40,042 nt of DNA from Acidobacteriota bacterium (GTDB lineage Bacteria; Acidobacteriota; Thermoanaerobaculia; Thermoanaerobaculales; Sulfomarinibacteraceae). The position numbers were made by a program, and so were the translations under genes. This document shows, piece after piece, positions 9,163-16,622 of the stretch. Positions within the stretch are counted from its first letter, which is position 1; each line of letters opens with the position of its first letter. The notes under the pieces are model-generated. The model saw nothing but the letters and a program-made list of their open reading frames with translations. It searched no databases and was not told the DNA's origin. Location of the stretch: assembly GCA_013152925.1 (NCBI GenBank), contig JAADFK010000232.1, positions 1 to 40,042 of the forward strand. The letters run 5' to 3'.

Positions 9163-9192
9163 GGCAATCCCGGACCAGAATGTGGCAATCCC
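9163..9192. promoter_or_regulatory. Candidate response-regulator direct repeat (GGCAATCCC x2)
   Basis: The 199-bp gap between the sortase target gene and the divergent response regulator gene contains GGCAATCCC at 9163-9171 and again at 9184-9192. The starts are 21 bp apart, about two helical turns. OmpR/PhoB-type regulators bind direct repeats on one DNA face. The site could therefore let the encoded regulator control both divergent operons. This is inference from spacing and position only. Confidence 0.35.
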
Positions 9193-9298
9193 ATGACGAG
9201 ACAGTCGCGTACCGACGCCTTCCCCCGCTTGCCCTTCACGCCACCGCGCTCCTCGCTCCGCCTTGCCCGCAGGCCGGGAGCTCCGTTAGAGTTGGAGC

Positions 9299-10012
9299 AT
9301 GGCTCCCGGAAACGGCGCGCACGTGGCGGTTGTGGACGACGAGGAGGGTTTGCGCGAAACGGTATCCGTGGCTCTCCGGCGGGAGGGGTTCGTTGTCAGC
9401 ACCTACGCCAACGGCGCGGCGGCCTGGGAGGTCTTCCAGACCGCCCTGCCGGACGTCATCGTGCTCGACATCATGATGCCCCACATGGACGGGCTCGAGC
9501 TGTGCCGGCGAATCAGGGCCCGGGACGAGATCGTCCAGATCATCTTCCTCAGCTCCCGCGACGAGGAGCTGGACCGCATCCTTGGCTTGGAGCTGGGCGC
9601 CGACGACTACCTGTGCAAGCCCTTTTCCATGCGCGAGCTGGTGGCCCGGGTGCGCGTGCTCCTCCGCCGGCTCGCCCTGGTCCGGCGCGGCGCCCCCCCC
9701 GAGGCCGCGGACATCGTGCGCACCGGCGGCCTCGAGCTGGACACCGCCCGGTACACTGTCCGTCTCGACGGCCGGCCCGTGGCGTTGACCGTCACCGAGT
9801 TCCTCATGCTCAGGGCCCTGGCACACCGTCCCGGGCACGTCAAGACCCGGGAACAGCTGATGCGCGAGGGGTACGCGCACGACGCCTTCGTCTCCGAACG
9901 CACCATCGACACCCACATCAAGCGCCTGCGCAAGAAGCTGGCCGCCGTCGAGCCGGGTTTCGACCGGATCGAAACCGTGTACGGCCTCGGTTACCGCTTG
10001 CGCGAGGCCTAG
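9299..10012 (+). CDS. OmpR-family response regulator of the dedicated sortase cluster
   Basis: This DNA-binding response regulator has 237 residues. The receiver domain (about 7-125) has acidic residues D13 and D14, phospho-acceptor D57 in IVLDIMMPHMDG, S85 and K107 in LCKPFS. A winged-helix effector domain (about 135-237) ends in the ERTIDTHIKRLRKKL and YGLGYRL motifs typical of PhoB/OmpR proteins. ATG at 9299 has a modest GGAG ribosome site. The stop is followed immediately by the kinase ATG with no spacer, so the pair is one operon. The arrangement next to a dedicated sortase matches the known dedicated-sortase response regulators (PdsR-like). By sequence alone it could also be called ChvI-like. 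Confidence 0.9.
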   Translation: MAPGNGAHVAVVDDEEGLRETVSVALRREGFVVSTYANGAAAWEVFQTALPDVIVLDIMMPHMDGLELCRRIRARDEIVQIIFLSSRDEELDRILGLELGADDYLCKPFSMRELVARVRVLLRRLALVRRGAPPEAADIVRTGGLELDTARYTVRLDGRPVALTVTEFLMLRALAHRPGHVKTREQLMREGYAHDAFVSERTIDTHIKRLRKKLAAVEPGFDRIETVYGLGYRLREA

Positions 10013-11590
10013 ATGGAAATCCGCCGCGCCCTCTCACGGCTGTGGATCCGGCTCCTGGCCTTCAACGTCCTGTTGATCTTCGTCCCCGTGGCTGGCGCGC
10101 TCTTTCTGGGAACCTACGAGCGCCAGCTCCTCGATGCCCAGGAGCGGACCATGGTCCAGGAGGGCCGCCTGCTGGCGGCGGCCCTGGCGGCCCGCGGACC
10201 GTTGAACGCCGGGGACGCCCGCACCATCCTCCGCGAGCTCGGTCAGCGCCACGAAACACGGCTCCGGATCGTTGGCCGGGAGGGCCAGCTGCTGGCGGAC
10301 TCCGCGCGCCTGGGCCCGCGGCGCGAGCCGGGCGGGCATCCGGCGCCCCACCCCGGCCCGCCGGCAGAGAGCTTCCTCTATCGCCTCGGCTCCCTCCCCT
10401 TTCGCCTCCTCCACAAGCTCCGGGCGCCGACGCCGCCTCAGCCCGGTGACCTCTACGACAGAAACGACCGGCTGATGGGTCCCGAGCTCCGCGCCGCCCT
10501 GGCGGGGCGGTACGGCGCCACGACGCGGGTTTCGGCCGGCGCCTCACCCAAGGTCACCCTGTACAGCGCCATTCCCATCCGCGGCGTCGATGGTATCGAC
10601 GGGGCCGTGCTTGTCTCCCAGTCCACGTACCGGATCCGGCGCACCCTCTACGCCGTTCGTCTCGGGATCTTCAAGGTCTTCCTGGCGTCCCTCCTGGCCG
10701 CCCTGATCCTCTCCGCCCTGGTCGCCACCACCATCGCCCGCCCGCTGAGCCGACTGCGCCGCCGGGCCGAGGACCTCGTTGACCGCCGCGGCCGTCTCAG
10801 GGGGACCTTCCGCCCCGCCCGCCGTCTCGACGAGATCGGCGATCTCCAGCGCGCCCTGGCGCTCCTGACCGAGCGCCTGGACCACCACATCCGCCTGACC
10901 GAATCGTTCTCCGCCGACGTCTCACACGAGTTCAAGAACCCCCTGGCCTCCATCCGCTCGGCCACCGAGCTGGCCCTGAGCTCCGACGATCCCAGGGAGC
11001 GCCGTCATCTCCTGGAGCTGACCCAACGGGAAGTTTCCCGCATGGAGCGCCTGCTCAGTGGCGTCCGCGAGATCTCCCGCGTCGACGCCGGCATGGAGAA
11101 CGAGGAGCGCACCACGGTCATCCTGGACTCGCTCCTGGCCGCTGTTGTCGAGGCCTTCCGCCTCCGCTACCCTCCAGGCCGGCCCGCCTTCCTCCTGGCC
11201 CTCGCCCAGGAAAATATCCGCGTCCACGCCTCCCCAGACCGGCTCACGCAGGTGCTGGAAAACCTCCTGGATAATGCCGCCGGCTTCTCACCACCCGGTG
11301 GCACCGTCACCGTCTCCCTCGCCGCCGATGCGGGGCATGCCGTCCTCAGCGTCGCCGACCAGGGTCCCGGCATCCCCCGGGAGCACCTGGACCGTGTCTT
11401 TTCCCGCTTCTTCACCCTCCGGGAGAACGGCCCCGCCGAGCACACCGGCCTCGGCCTGTCCATCGCCAAGGCCATCGTCGAGGCCTACGGCGGCTCCATC
11501 ACGGCCAGGAACCGTGACGCCGGTGGGACCGTCTTCGAGGTCCGCCTCCCCAGGGGCGGCCGGGCCCCGGAGAACACACCGCCACGATAG
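10013..11590 (+). CDS. Sensor histidine kinase of the dedicated sortase cluster
   Basis: This 525-residue inner-membrane kinase pairs with the regulator just upstream. The N-terminal helix (about 10-33) and second helix (about 217-241) enclose a periplasmic sensor region (34-216) with a Pro-rich stretch near 100-145. HAMP follows (about 240-295). The dimerisation domain has H305 in SADVSHEFKNPLASIRS. The catalytic domain keeps the N-box ENLLDNAAG (416-424), DQGPGIP (449-455) and GLGLSIAKAI. The layout is like ChvG-type kinases. The position identifies it as a PdsS-like kinase, although described family members are, as far as I recall, longer. It may sense envelope state and control sortase and target, which is inference. 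Confidence 0.88.
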   Translation: MEIRRALSRLWIRLLAFNVLLIFVPVAGALFLGTYERQLLDAQERTMVQEGRLLAAALAARGPLNAGDARTILRELGQRHETRLRIVGREGQLLADSARLGPRREPGGHPAPHPGPPAESFLYRLGSLPFRLLHKLRAPTPPQPGDLYDRNDRLMGPELRAALAGRYGATTRVSAGASPKVTLYSAIPIRGVDGIDGAVLVSQSTYRIRRTLYAVRLGIFKVFLASLLAALILSALVATTIARPLSRLRRRAEDLVDRRGRLRGTFRPARRLDEIGDLQRALALLTERLDHHIRLTESFSADVSHEFKNPLASIRSATELALSSDDPRERRHLLELTQREVSRMERLLSGVREISRVDAGMENEERTTVILDSLLAAVVEAFRLRYPPGRPAFLLALAQENIRVHASPDRLTQVLENLLDNAAGFSPPGGTVTVSLAADAGHAVLSVADQGPGIPREHLDRVFSRFFTLRENGPAEHTGLGLSIAKAIVEAYGGSITARNRDAGGTVFEVRLPRGGRAPENTPPR

Positions 11591-11606
11591 GAGCCCCTGC
11601 GGACGC

Positions 11607-12776
11607 TCAGCCAGCCTCATGCCGGCGCGGAAGCGCCAGGACCAGGGGGAGAGAGGCGAAGGCCAGGGAGGCACAGATCAGGAAGGCGGTGCGGATTCCG
11701 AGGTGATCCGCCATAGCCCCAGCGGCCACCACGACCACCGACCGGACCATGAAGCTCATGGCCTGGTAGATACCGTTGGCCAGCCCGCGGTCCGCCGGGA
11801 AAGCGTCCTGCACCGCCGCCATCAGCGAGGGCGCCACCGAGAGGCCCACGAAACCCATGGGCGCCAGCAGGGCCAGGCGGACGGCGGTCGATCCGAAGAC
11901 GAAGACCACCACCAGCAGCGGCGTCAGCGCCATGGAGCCTCCGATCAGCCGGCGCCTCCCCCACCGGTCGCTGGCGGCCCCGCCGAGCAGCGCGCCGGCC
12001 ACCCCAGCCACCTCAACCACTGTCAACGCCGCGCCCGAGGCCCAGAGGCTGCCACCGGCCTCCCGCAGGAAAAGCGGCAGGTAGGTGGTGATCACAGCCA
12101 GGATGAAGGCCCGCGCCGTCAGCAACCCCGCCATGGGTAGCATCACGGGCAACAGTGTGGACAATCTGGCGCCATGGAGCTCGGGCGCGTGCCGTTCCAG
12201 GTCCCGCCTCCACGGGATCTTCCGCAGCCGGCCGAAGAGCATGGCGGAGGCCAGCAGCCCGCCCAGCATCAGCCACGGCGTGCCCTTGAGGCCCAGGAGA
12301 CGGATCCCCGAGGCGACCACCAGCGGCCCCATGGCCCGGCCGGCCTCGCCCCCGACCATCCAGAAACCCATGGCCCGGCCGACGGCCACACCCGATCGCC
12401 GTCCGGCCAGGGCCGGCCCCACGGCGTGCAGCGCCGCCGAGCTGCAACCCGCGATGGAGAGCAGGAGCGCCAACCAGGCGTAGCCGGGCGCGACCCCCAG
12501 CAGGCTCATGGCCACGGCGGTCACCGCCGGCGTCAGGATGACGAAGGGCCGCGGATCGACCCGGTCGCCCAGCCGCCCGAGCCACGGCTGGGCGATGGAG
12601 GGGCCCTGGAGAAACACTGTCAGCAGGCCGGCGCCAGCGCGACTCAGGGCGAGACGTTCGACGAAGACCGGAAGCAGCGGCGGCAGGAAGGCGCTGTAGG
12701 TGTCATGGATGGAGTGGGCCGCCGCGATGGCCCCCACCGAGCCCGTGTCGAAATGTGCAGCGGTTTCCGTCTCCAT
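11607..12776 (-). CDS. Major facilitator superfamily transporter, fosmidomycin-resistance-like
   Basis: This 389-residue protein has about twelve hydrophobic segments. The N-terminal HSIHDTYSAFLPPLLPVF stretch is typical of the Fsr (fosmidomycin resistance) branch of MFS exporters. A short RLGDRVDPR loop between helices 2 and 3 corresponds to the MFS GxxxDRxGRR signature, and SDRWGRRRL occurs in the second half. The substrate cannot be inferred from sequence. It converges with the kinase gene (16-bp gap) and is divergent from the MmgE/PrpD gene. The start ATG at 12776 gives the expected N-terminus, but no clear Shine-Dalgarno is visible. Confidence 0.8.
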   Translation of the reverse strand: METETAAHFDTGSVGAIAAAHSIHDTYSAFLPPLLPVFVERLALSRAGAGLLTVFLQGPSIAQPWLGRLGDRVDPRPFVILTPAVTAVAMSLLGVAPGYAWLALLLSIAGCSSAALHAVGPALAGRRSGVAVGRAMGFWMVGGEAGRAMGPLVVASGIRLLGLKGTPWLMLGGLLASAMLFGRLRKIPWRRDLERHAPELHGARLSTLLPVMLPMAGLLTARAFILAVITTYLPLFLREAGGSLWASGAALTVVEVAGVAGALLGGAASDRWGRRRLIGGSMALTPLLVVVFVFGSTAVRLALLAPMGFVGLSVAPSLMAAVQDAFPADRGLANGIYQAMSFMVRSVVVVAAGAMADHLGIRTAFLICASLAFASLPLVLALPRRHEAG

Positions 12777-12793
12777 CGCCGGGCATCATACGG

Positions 12794-12799
12794 TAGAAT
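12794..12799 (+). promoter_or_regulatory. Possible -10 box upstream of the MmgE/PrpD operon
   Basis: TAGAAT lies in the 98-bp divergent gap, 75 bp before the start codon. The same hexamer recurs upstream of aconitase (29370-29375). No -35 match is clear. A perfect 16-bp palindrome, GCCGGCCGCGGCCGGC, follows at 12816-12831. It may be an operator, or simply GC-rich chance. Confidence 0.3.
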
Positions 12800-12874
12800 C
12801 ACACTCCCATTGGGTGCCGGCCGCGGCCGGCAGGCGGCCCGCGACCCAACCGGCGCCCCACGAGGAGGATTCCC

Positions 12875-14248
12875 ATGAGCCACATCACCGAGCCTCTGGC
12901 CCAGTTCGCCGCCGGCCTGCGTTTCGAGGACCTTCCCGGGGAGGTGGTCTCCGCGGCCAAACGTTTCTTGCTGGACTCCGTGGGCTGCGCCCTGGGCGGG
13001 GCCCAGCAACACGACGTGGCGCTGGCCCGCACGGTCCTGACCGAGACCGCCGGCACGGGGCCCTGCCGCGTTCTCGTGACGGGCGAGCTGTGGGATCCCG
13101 TCTCCGCCTCCCTGCTCAACGCCCTGATGATCCGCGTGATGGACTACAACGACATCTACTGGAAGCAGGACCCTTCCCACCCCTCGGACCTGATCCCGGC
13201 CGCCATGGCCTGCGCCGAACGCGCCGGCCGTTCGGGAGCGGATCTCATCACCGGCATCGTCCTGGCCTACGAGCTCGAGCAGCGGCTCTGCGAGGTCTCC
13301 TTTCCCGGCATCCGCGAGCTGGGCTGGCACCACGCCACCTTGACCGCCGTGGCGGCACCCGCGGCCGCCGGCTGCATGCTCGGCCTCGACGCCCAACAGA
13401 TCCAGCACGCCATGGGCATCGCGGGATCCCACTGCTGCACCACAGGCTCGGTGACCGCCGGCAAGCTGACCATGATGAAAAACACCGTCGATCCCATGGC
13501 GACCCAGGCCGGCGTCTTCGCCGCGCTGCTGGCCCAGCAGGGCTACACGGGGCCCGAGCACGTCCTCGACGGCAAGGAGGGCTTCTCCCACGTCTTCGAC
13601 TCCGAGTGGCGATGGGAGATCCTGACAGAGGGTCTCGGCCGGGACTGGCGGATCCTCTCCTGCGGCATGAAGTTCTTCCCCACCGAGGCGCTCACCCACG
13701 CCCCGATCTCCGCCGTGCTCGATCTGGTAATCGAGAACGACCTCGAGCCCGAGGAGATCGAGGAGGTCACCATCTATTCGCTGGCGCGCGCCGCCGACAT
13801 CCTGGCCGACCCCTCCAAGTACGACCCCCGGACCAAGGAGACGGCCGACCACTCACTGCCCTACGTGCTGGCCGCCGCCATCGCCGACCGCCAGGTCACC
13901 CCGCGGCAGTTCACGCCCGAAAAGATCATGGATCCCGTCATCCGGGAGCAGCTCCACAAGATCAAGGTCGTCGCCGACCCCGAGATCGAGGCCGTCTTCC
14001 CCGAGCTCCAGCGCGTTCGCGCCGTCATCACGACCACCGACGGCCGCCGCTTCGAGGAGCAGCTCGACTACCCCAAGGGCGATCCACGCAACCCCCTGAC
14101 CGACGAGGAGATCCTTGGCAAGATGCGGGCCCTGGCCCAGGGGATCGCCTCCCCCGACGACGTGGACCGCATGCACGAGGCCATCGGCCGTGCCGAGGAG
14201 CTCGAGGACGTGCGGCGGCTGATGGCTGAGCTGGCAGTCCGGAGCTGA
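12875..14248 (+). CDS. MmgE/PrpD family protein
   Basis: This 457-residue protein belongs to the MmgE/PrpD family, which includes 2-methylcitrate dehydratase, cis-aconitate decarboxylase and related enzymes. It begins as the family does (SHITEPLAQFAAGLRFEDLP) and has RFLLDSVGCALGG, the conserved helical core with DYNDIYWKQDPSHPSDLIPA, and the smaller lid domain after about residue 270. ATG at 12875 has a strong GAGGAGG ribosome site. No methylcitrate synthase or prpB lies nearby, so a propionate role is not supported. It lies 10 bp before fluC on the same strand. The true substrate is unknown; a decarboxylase or dehydratase of a tricarboxylate-like acid is a family-based guess. Confidence 0.85.
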   Translation: MSHITEPLAQFAAGLRFEDLPGEVVSAAKRFLLDSVGCALGGAQQHDVALARTVLTETAGTGPCRVLVTGELWDPVSASLLNALMIRVMDYNDIYWKQDPSHPSDLIPAAMACAERAGRSGADLITGIVLAYELEQRLCEVSFPGIRELGWHHATLTAVAAPAAAGCMLGLDAQQIQHAMGIAGSHCCTTGSVTAGKLTMMKNTVDPMATQAGVFAALLAQQGYTGPEHVLDGKEGFSHVFDSEWRWEILTEGLGRDWRILSCGMKFFPTEALTHAPISAVLDLVIENDLEPEEIEEVTIYSLARAADILADPSKYDPRTKETADHSLPYVLAAAIADRQVTPRQFTPEKIMDPVIREQLHKIKVVADPEIEAVFPELQRVRAVITTTDGRRFEEQLDYPKGDPRNPLTDEEILGKMRALAQGIASPDDVDRMHEAIGRAEELEDVRRLMAELAVRS

Positions 14249-14258
14249 GCAGGCGGCC

Positions 14259-14648
14259 ATGCTGAACCCGGTCCGTCTCGCCGCCGTCGCCCTGGGAGGT
14301 GCCACGGGTGCCGTGGCCCGGTACGGTCTGTCCGGTTGGATGGCCATGGCCACAAAGGGCTCCCCCTTTCCGTACGGCACTCTGTCTGTCAACGTGCTCG
14401 GTGCCGCCCTGCTGGGGTTCGTCATGGGCACGGTGACCTCGGGCCGGTGGATCATCTCGCCGGCGGCCCGCGATTTCCTGACCATCGGCCTCCTCGGGGC
14501 CTTCACGACCTTCTCGACCTTCTCCTACGAGACCGTCCAGGCCACCCGGCTCGGTTACGACCGGATCGCCGTGGCCAACGTGGCCGTCAGCCTGCTCCTG
14601 GGCTTGGCCGCCTGCTGGATCGGGCTGACACTGGGCCGCTCCCTGTAG
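14259..14648 (+). CDS. fluC: Fluoride ion channel FluC/CrcB
   Basis: This 129-residue, four-helix membrane protein of the CrcB/FluC family exports fluoride as a dual-topology dimer. Diagnostic features are GGATGAVARYGLSGW near the start, the GTLSVNVLGAALLGF helix with the conserved Asn, and LLGAFTTFSTFSYE, which contains the central phenylalanines and the sodium-site TTFST segment. The length is standard. The DUF190 gene, a frequent genomic partner of CrcB, follows after 23 bp. No fluoride riboswitch-like fold is recognisable just upstream. The gene follows the MmgE/PrpD gene at 10 bp, so it is probably read from that promoter. Confidence 0.92.
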   Translation: MLNPVRLAAVALGGATGAVARYGLSGWMAMATKGSPFPYGTLSVNVLGAALLGFVMGTVTSGRWIISPAARDFLTIGLLGAFTTFSTFSYETVQATRLGYDRIAVANVAVSLLLGLAACWIGLTLGRSL

Positions 14649-14671
14649 CGGCCTCTGGAAAGGAGCTCCCC

Positions 14672-15022
14672 ATGGGCCGGCACATCGAGGGCAAGCTGAT
14701 CCGGATCTTCATCGGCGAGGGGGACCGGTACGAGCGCAAGCCGCTCTACGTCGCCATCGTCCACCTGGCACGCGAGCTCGGGCTCGGCGGCGCCACCGTC
14801 CTCAGGGGCATTGAGGGCTTCGGCGCCGACTCCGTGGTCCACACGGCCCGCCTCCTCCGCCTGTCCGAGGACCTCCCCATCATCGTCGAGATCGTCGGCA
14901 CCGAGGAACGGCTGGCCCCCTTCCTCGAACGGGTGGAGACCATGCTCGACGAGGCCAACTGCGGCGGCCTGATGACCGTCGAGCGTGTCGAGGTCATCCG
15001 CTACGGTCCCGGGAAGAGCTAG
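14672..15022 (+). CDS. DUF190 family protein
   Basis: This 116-residue cytoplasmic protein of the DUF190 family has a ferredoxin-like, PII-resembling fold. The family pattern is visible: GKLIRIFIGEGDRYERKPLY at the start, LARELGLGGATVLRGIEGFG in the middle and LPIIVEIVGTEERLAPFL towards the end. ATG at 14672 has AAAGGAG ten bases upstream. The gene sits directly after fluC, a commonly conserved pairing, so a role in fluoride response or channel regulation is likely though not proven. Its stop at 15020-15022 is only four bases from the stop of the uvrC 3'-end copy on the other strand. Confidence 0.88.
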   Translation: MGRHIEGKLIRIFIGEGDRYERKPLYVAIVHLARELGLGGATVLRGIEGFGADSVVHTARLLRLSEDLPIIVEIVGTEERLAPFLERVETMLDEANCGGLMTVERVEVIRYGPGKS

Positions 15023-15026
15023 CGCC

Positions 15027-15080
15027 TCACATACCGTGGAAATGCCGCCAGACCTGGGAGCCCAGGCGCCGACCCAGGGC
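15027..15080 (-). pseudogene. uvrC: Duplicate uvrC 3' end (left direct repeat)
   Basis: Read on the minus strand, this stretch encodes LGSQVWRHFHGM and a TGA stop, matching the final LGSQVWRHFHGK of the intact uvrC. Compared with 20327-20380, 48 of 54 bases agree, including 26 consecutive identical bases (15043-15068 and 20343-20368). The offset is exactly 5300 bp, and the stop codons align. Protein-level resemblance may extend about eight residues further upstream (YERLDRALG against DELRRALG) and then fades. It is therefore a remnant or attachment-type duplication of uvrC, in direct orientation. Confidence 0.75.
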
Positions 15081-15303
15081 TCTGTCCAACCTCTCGTATT
15101 CCTCCCTGAACCACGCGTCCTCTCTCCGGAATCCCGAACAATCCTTCGCCGCTCGATACACGGTTGTCCCCGTCGTACGCCGCACCGGCGCCCGGAATCC
15201 TCCCTTTCCTTCCCAAGCTTCCTCTCTCCCACCCTATCCCAAATCATGGATATGGAATCCTAGAACGGTAGAAGCCACAATTGCTCAATGGCACCCTTTC
15301 GTT
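15081..15303. other. Gene-free stretch between the uvrC copy and the cassette array
   Basis: This is pyrimidine-rich on the + strand (about 15110-15240) and becomes AT-richer toward the first attC. I see no convincing gene, integrase or promoter. It would contain the left junction of any inserted element. Confidence 0.4.
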
Positions 15304-15423
15304 TCATAACGTCGCGCTTAACCGGCAGGCCGGAGTGGCGTTTGAATTGTGCAATAATGACCGAAGGGACTGCACAATCCAAACGCCGCGGACGACTGTC
15401 CGTGTTGAAGCGCCTTGTTATGT
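15304..15423 (-). repeat. attC site 1 (end of cassette 1)
   Basis: This is an integron recombination site of about 120 bp read on the minus strand. It opens with R'' ACATAAC (15423-15417) and AAGGCGCTTCAA, and closes with TTAAGCGCGACGTTATGA (R' GTTATGA at 15310-15304). Between them are long inverted arms, 15337-15353 and 15371-15387, that pair at 16 of 17 positions. The TAA stop of the cassette gene lies inside R''. These are the hallmarks of attC: conserved ends and a variable palindromic middle. Confidence 0.85.
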
Positions 15424-16512
15424 TTCATTTTGATTGAATAATCTCTCTTCAAACCTTAAACCATTGCCGCATAAACTCTCAATAAATTCTATAGGACTAA
15501 ATATTTGTTCAATATGAAAAACTCCAAATGGAAACGAAGAATTGTAAAGTTTCTCAGCAACCTTAGCCGCTACTGATCCTGTATTCTTCCCTTCTCCATA
15601 TCCGGCTATTGAACATTCATATAACACACCTTCTTCCCGGTTACTTCCTGCTTCAACCTTTAGAACAAATTGGTTTGAACCCAAACGAACCCTTTGTAAA
15701 ACTTGAATCATAACATCTTGCACAACCCTTAGCTTGACAATGTTGCTCAAACCTGTTTTTTTCAATAGAGCATACAACCCAGTCATTGCAACGGAATCAA
15801 AACATACCCGTGTTGAAGCCGAATCGATATTGAGAGTTTTCGGAATAACATGCTGGTCCGAAAAATTAGAGCGATAAGTAGTTCTTGTCCCAATACGACC
15901 TGGAAATATTGTTTGTTTCCCATCTTCAAAGCTCTTTACAAGTCTTTTCTTCCCATCTTCTCTGATAACGAACTGATCATTCAGGTCTTCAAGTGCCCAA
16001 CGAATCGCCGCCTTTCCATGCTTTTCCCCAAGGCCGAGCATTATATAGATGTCGGCGTATTGCATATCCTGAATCACCAAGCTACAGTGCTTCGCCAAAA
16101 GGTTCGTGAGACCAGGAGCCAACCCAACACTTACAACAACAGTTGAATTATGATTTTTAGCTTCTTCATTTAATGATTCGATCTTAGAAAGAAATTCATA
16201 ATTTGCTGTGATGTCAATATAATGAATTCCCCGTTTTATACACTGTTCAACAAAATGAGTGTTCTTTTGATCAATGCACATGATAATAATACTGACATTT
16301 TCTAGCCGATCATCATCTTTTGGAACTGATGTTGAAATATCCAATTCCAACGGTATGACCTTCTGATCCAATTTTGATGAAAACCCCTTTGCTTTTTGAA
16401 AATCTCTCCCAGCAACAATCACTTCACCGGGAAATAAATTTCCCAAGGTAGTGGAAATAACTCCTCCAACCGCACCATATCCTCCTACAACCAAAATCTT
16501 ACCATTGCCCAA
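15418..16512 (-). CDS. Cassette gene 1: saccharopine-dehydrogenase-like protein
   Basis: This 364-residue protein has an N-terminal Rossmann nucleotide-binding fold (VVGGYGAVGG at about 7-16, then a basic residue after strand 2 in VAGRD) and the SVGLAPGLTNLLA motif near the domain junction, as in saccharopine dehydrogenase-like reductases. The start is TTG at 16512, fixed by a perfect AGGAGG seven bases upstream (six if GGT is counted); no ATG fits. The stop TAA is part of attC site 1. Base composition is strikingly AT-rich (about 40% GC by eye) in a 70% GC chromosome, so it was acquired from a different kind of genome. An opine or amino-acid reductase role is possible. The substrate is unknown. 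Confidence 0.8.
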   Translation of the reverse strand: MGNGKILVVGGYGAVGGVISTTLGNLFPGEVIVAGRDFQKAKGFSSKLDQKVIPLELDISTSVPKDDDRLENVSIIIMCIDQKNTHFVEQCIKRGIHYIDITANYEFLSKIESLNEEAKNHNSTVVVSVGLAPGLTNLLAKHCSLVIQDMQYADIYIMLGLGEKHGKAAIRWALEDLNDQFVIREDGKKRLVKSFEDGKQTIFPGRIGTRTTYRSNFSDQHVIPKTLNIDSASTRVCFDSVAMTGLYALLKKTGLSNIVKLRVVQDVMIQVLQRVRLGSNQFVLKVEAGSNREEGVLYECSIAGYGEGKNTGSVAAKVAEKLYNSSFPFGVFHIEQIFSPIEFIESLCGNGLRFEERLFNQNET

Positions 16513-16540
16513 AATAACCTCCTACGAACGACTTTTAGGA

Positions 16541-16612
16541 ACATAACGACTAAGCTCACCTGCCGCTATGGAGCGCAGCGAAATAGCGGTCAGGTCGAGC
16601 GCCTTGTTGGGC
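16541..16612 (-). repeat. attC site 2 (end of cassette 2)
   Basis: This is a 72-bp attC on the minus strand: R'' GCCCAAC (16612-16606) with AAGGCGCTCGACC, then near-perfect arms around CCGCTATTTCG and CATAGCGG, closing in GGTGAGCTTAGTCGTTATGT (R' at 16547-16541). GTTGGGC on the + strand matches the canonical GTTRRRY core. It lies 10 bp after the cassette-2 stop and 28 bp before the cassette-1 start, exactly where an attC belongs. Confidence 0.88.
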
Positions 16613-16622
16613 GGCAATCCCA

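Noticed and set aside
9163-9192. Sigma-54 promoter (TGGCAATCCC looks like a -24 element)
   Set aside because: No matching TTGC-type -12 element at the right distance, and no sigma-54 activator nearby.
6970-10449. Long + strand open frame (over 1100 codons) opposite the sortase target gene
   Set aside because: It is a shadow of the GC-rich minus-strand gene, with Arg/Pro/His-rich nonsense composition and no domain; the opposite strand has clear motifs.
14165-14258. Fluoride riboswitch upstream of fluC
   Set aside because: No recognisable GGCGAUGG-type conserved core or pseudoknot; the gap to the upstream gene is only 10 bp.
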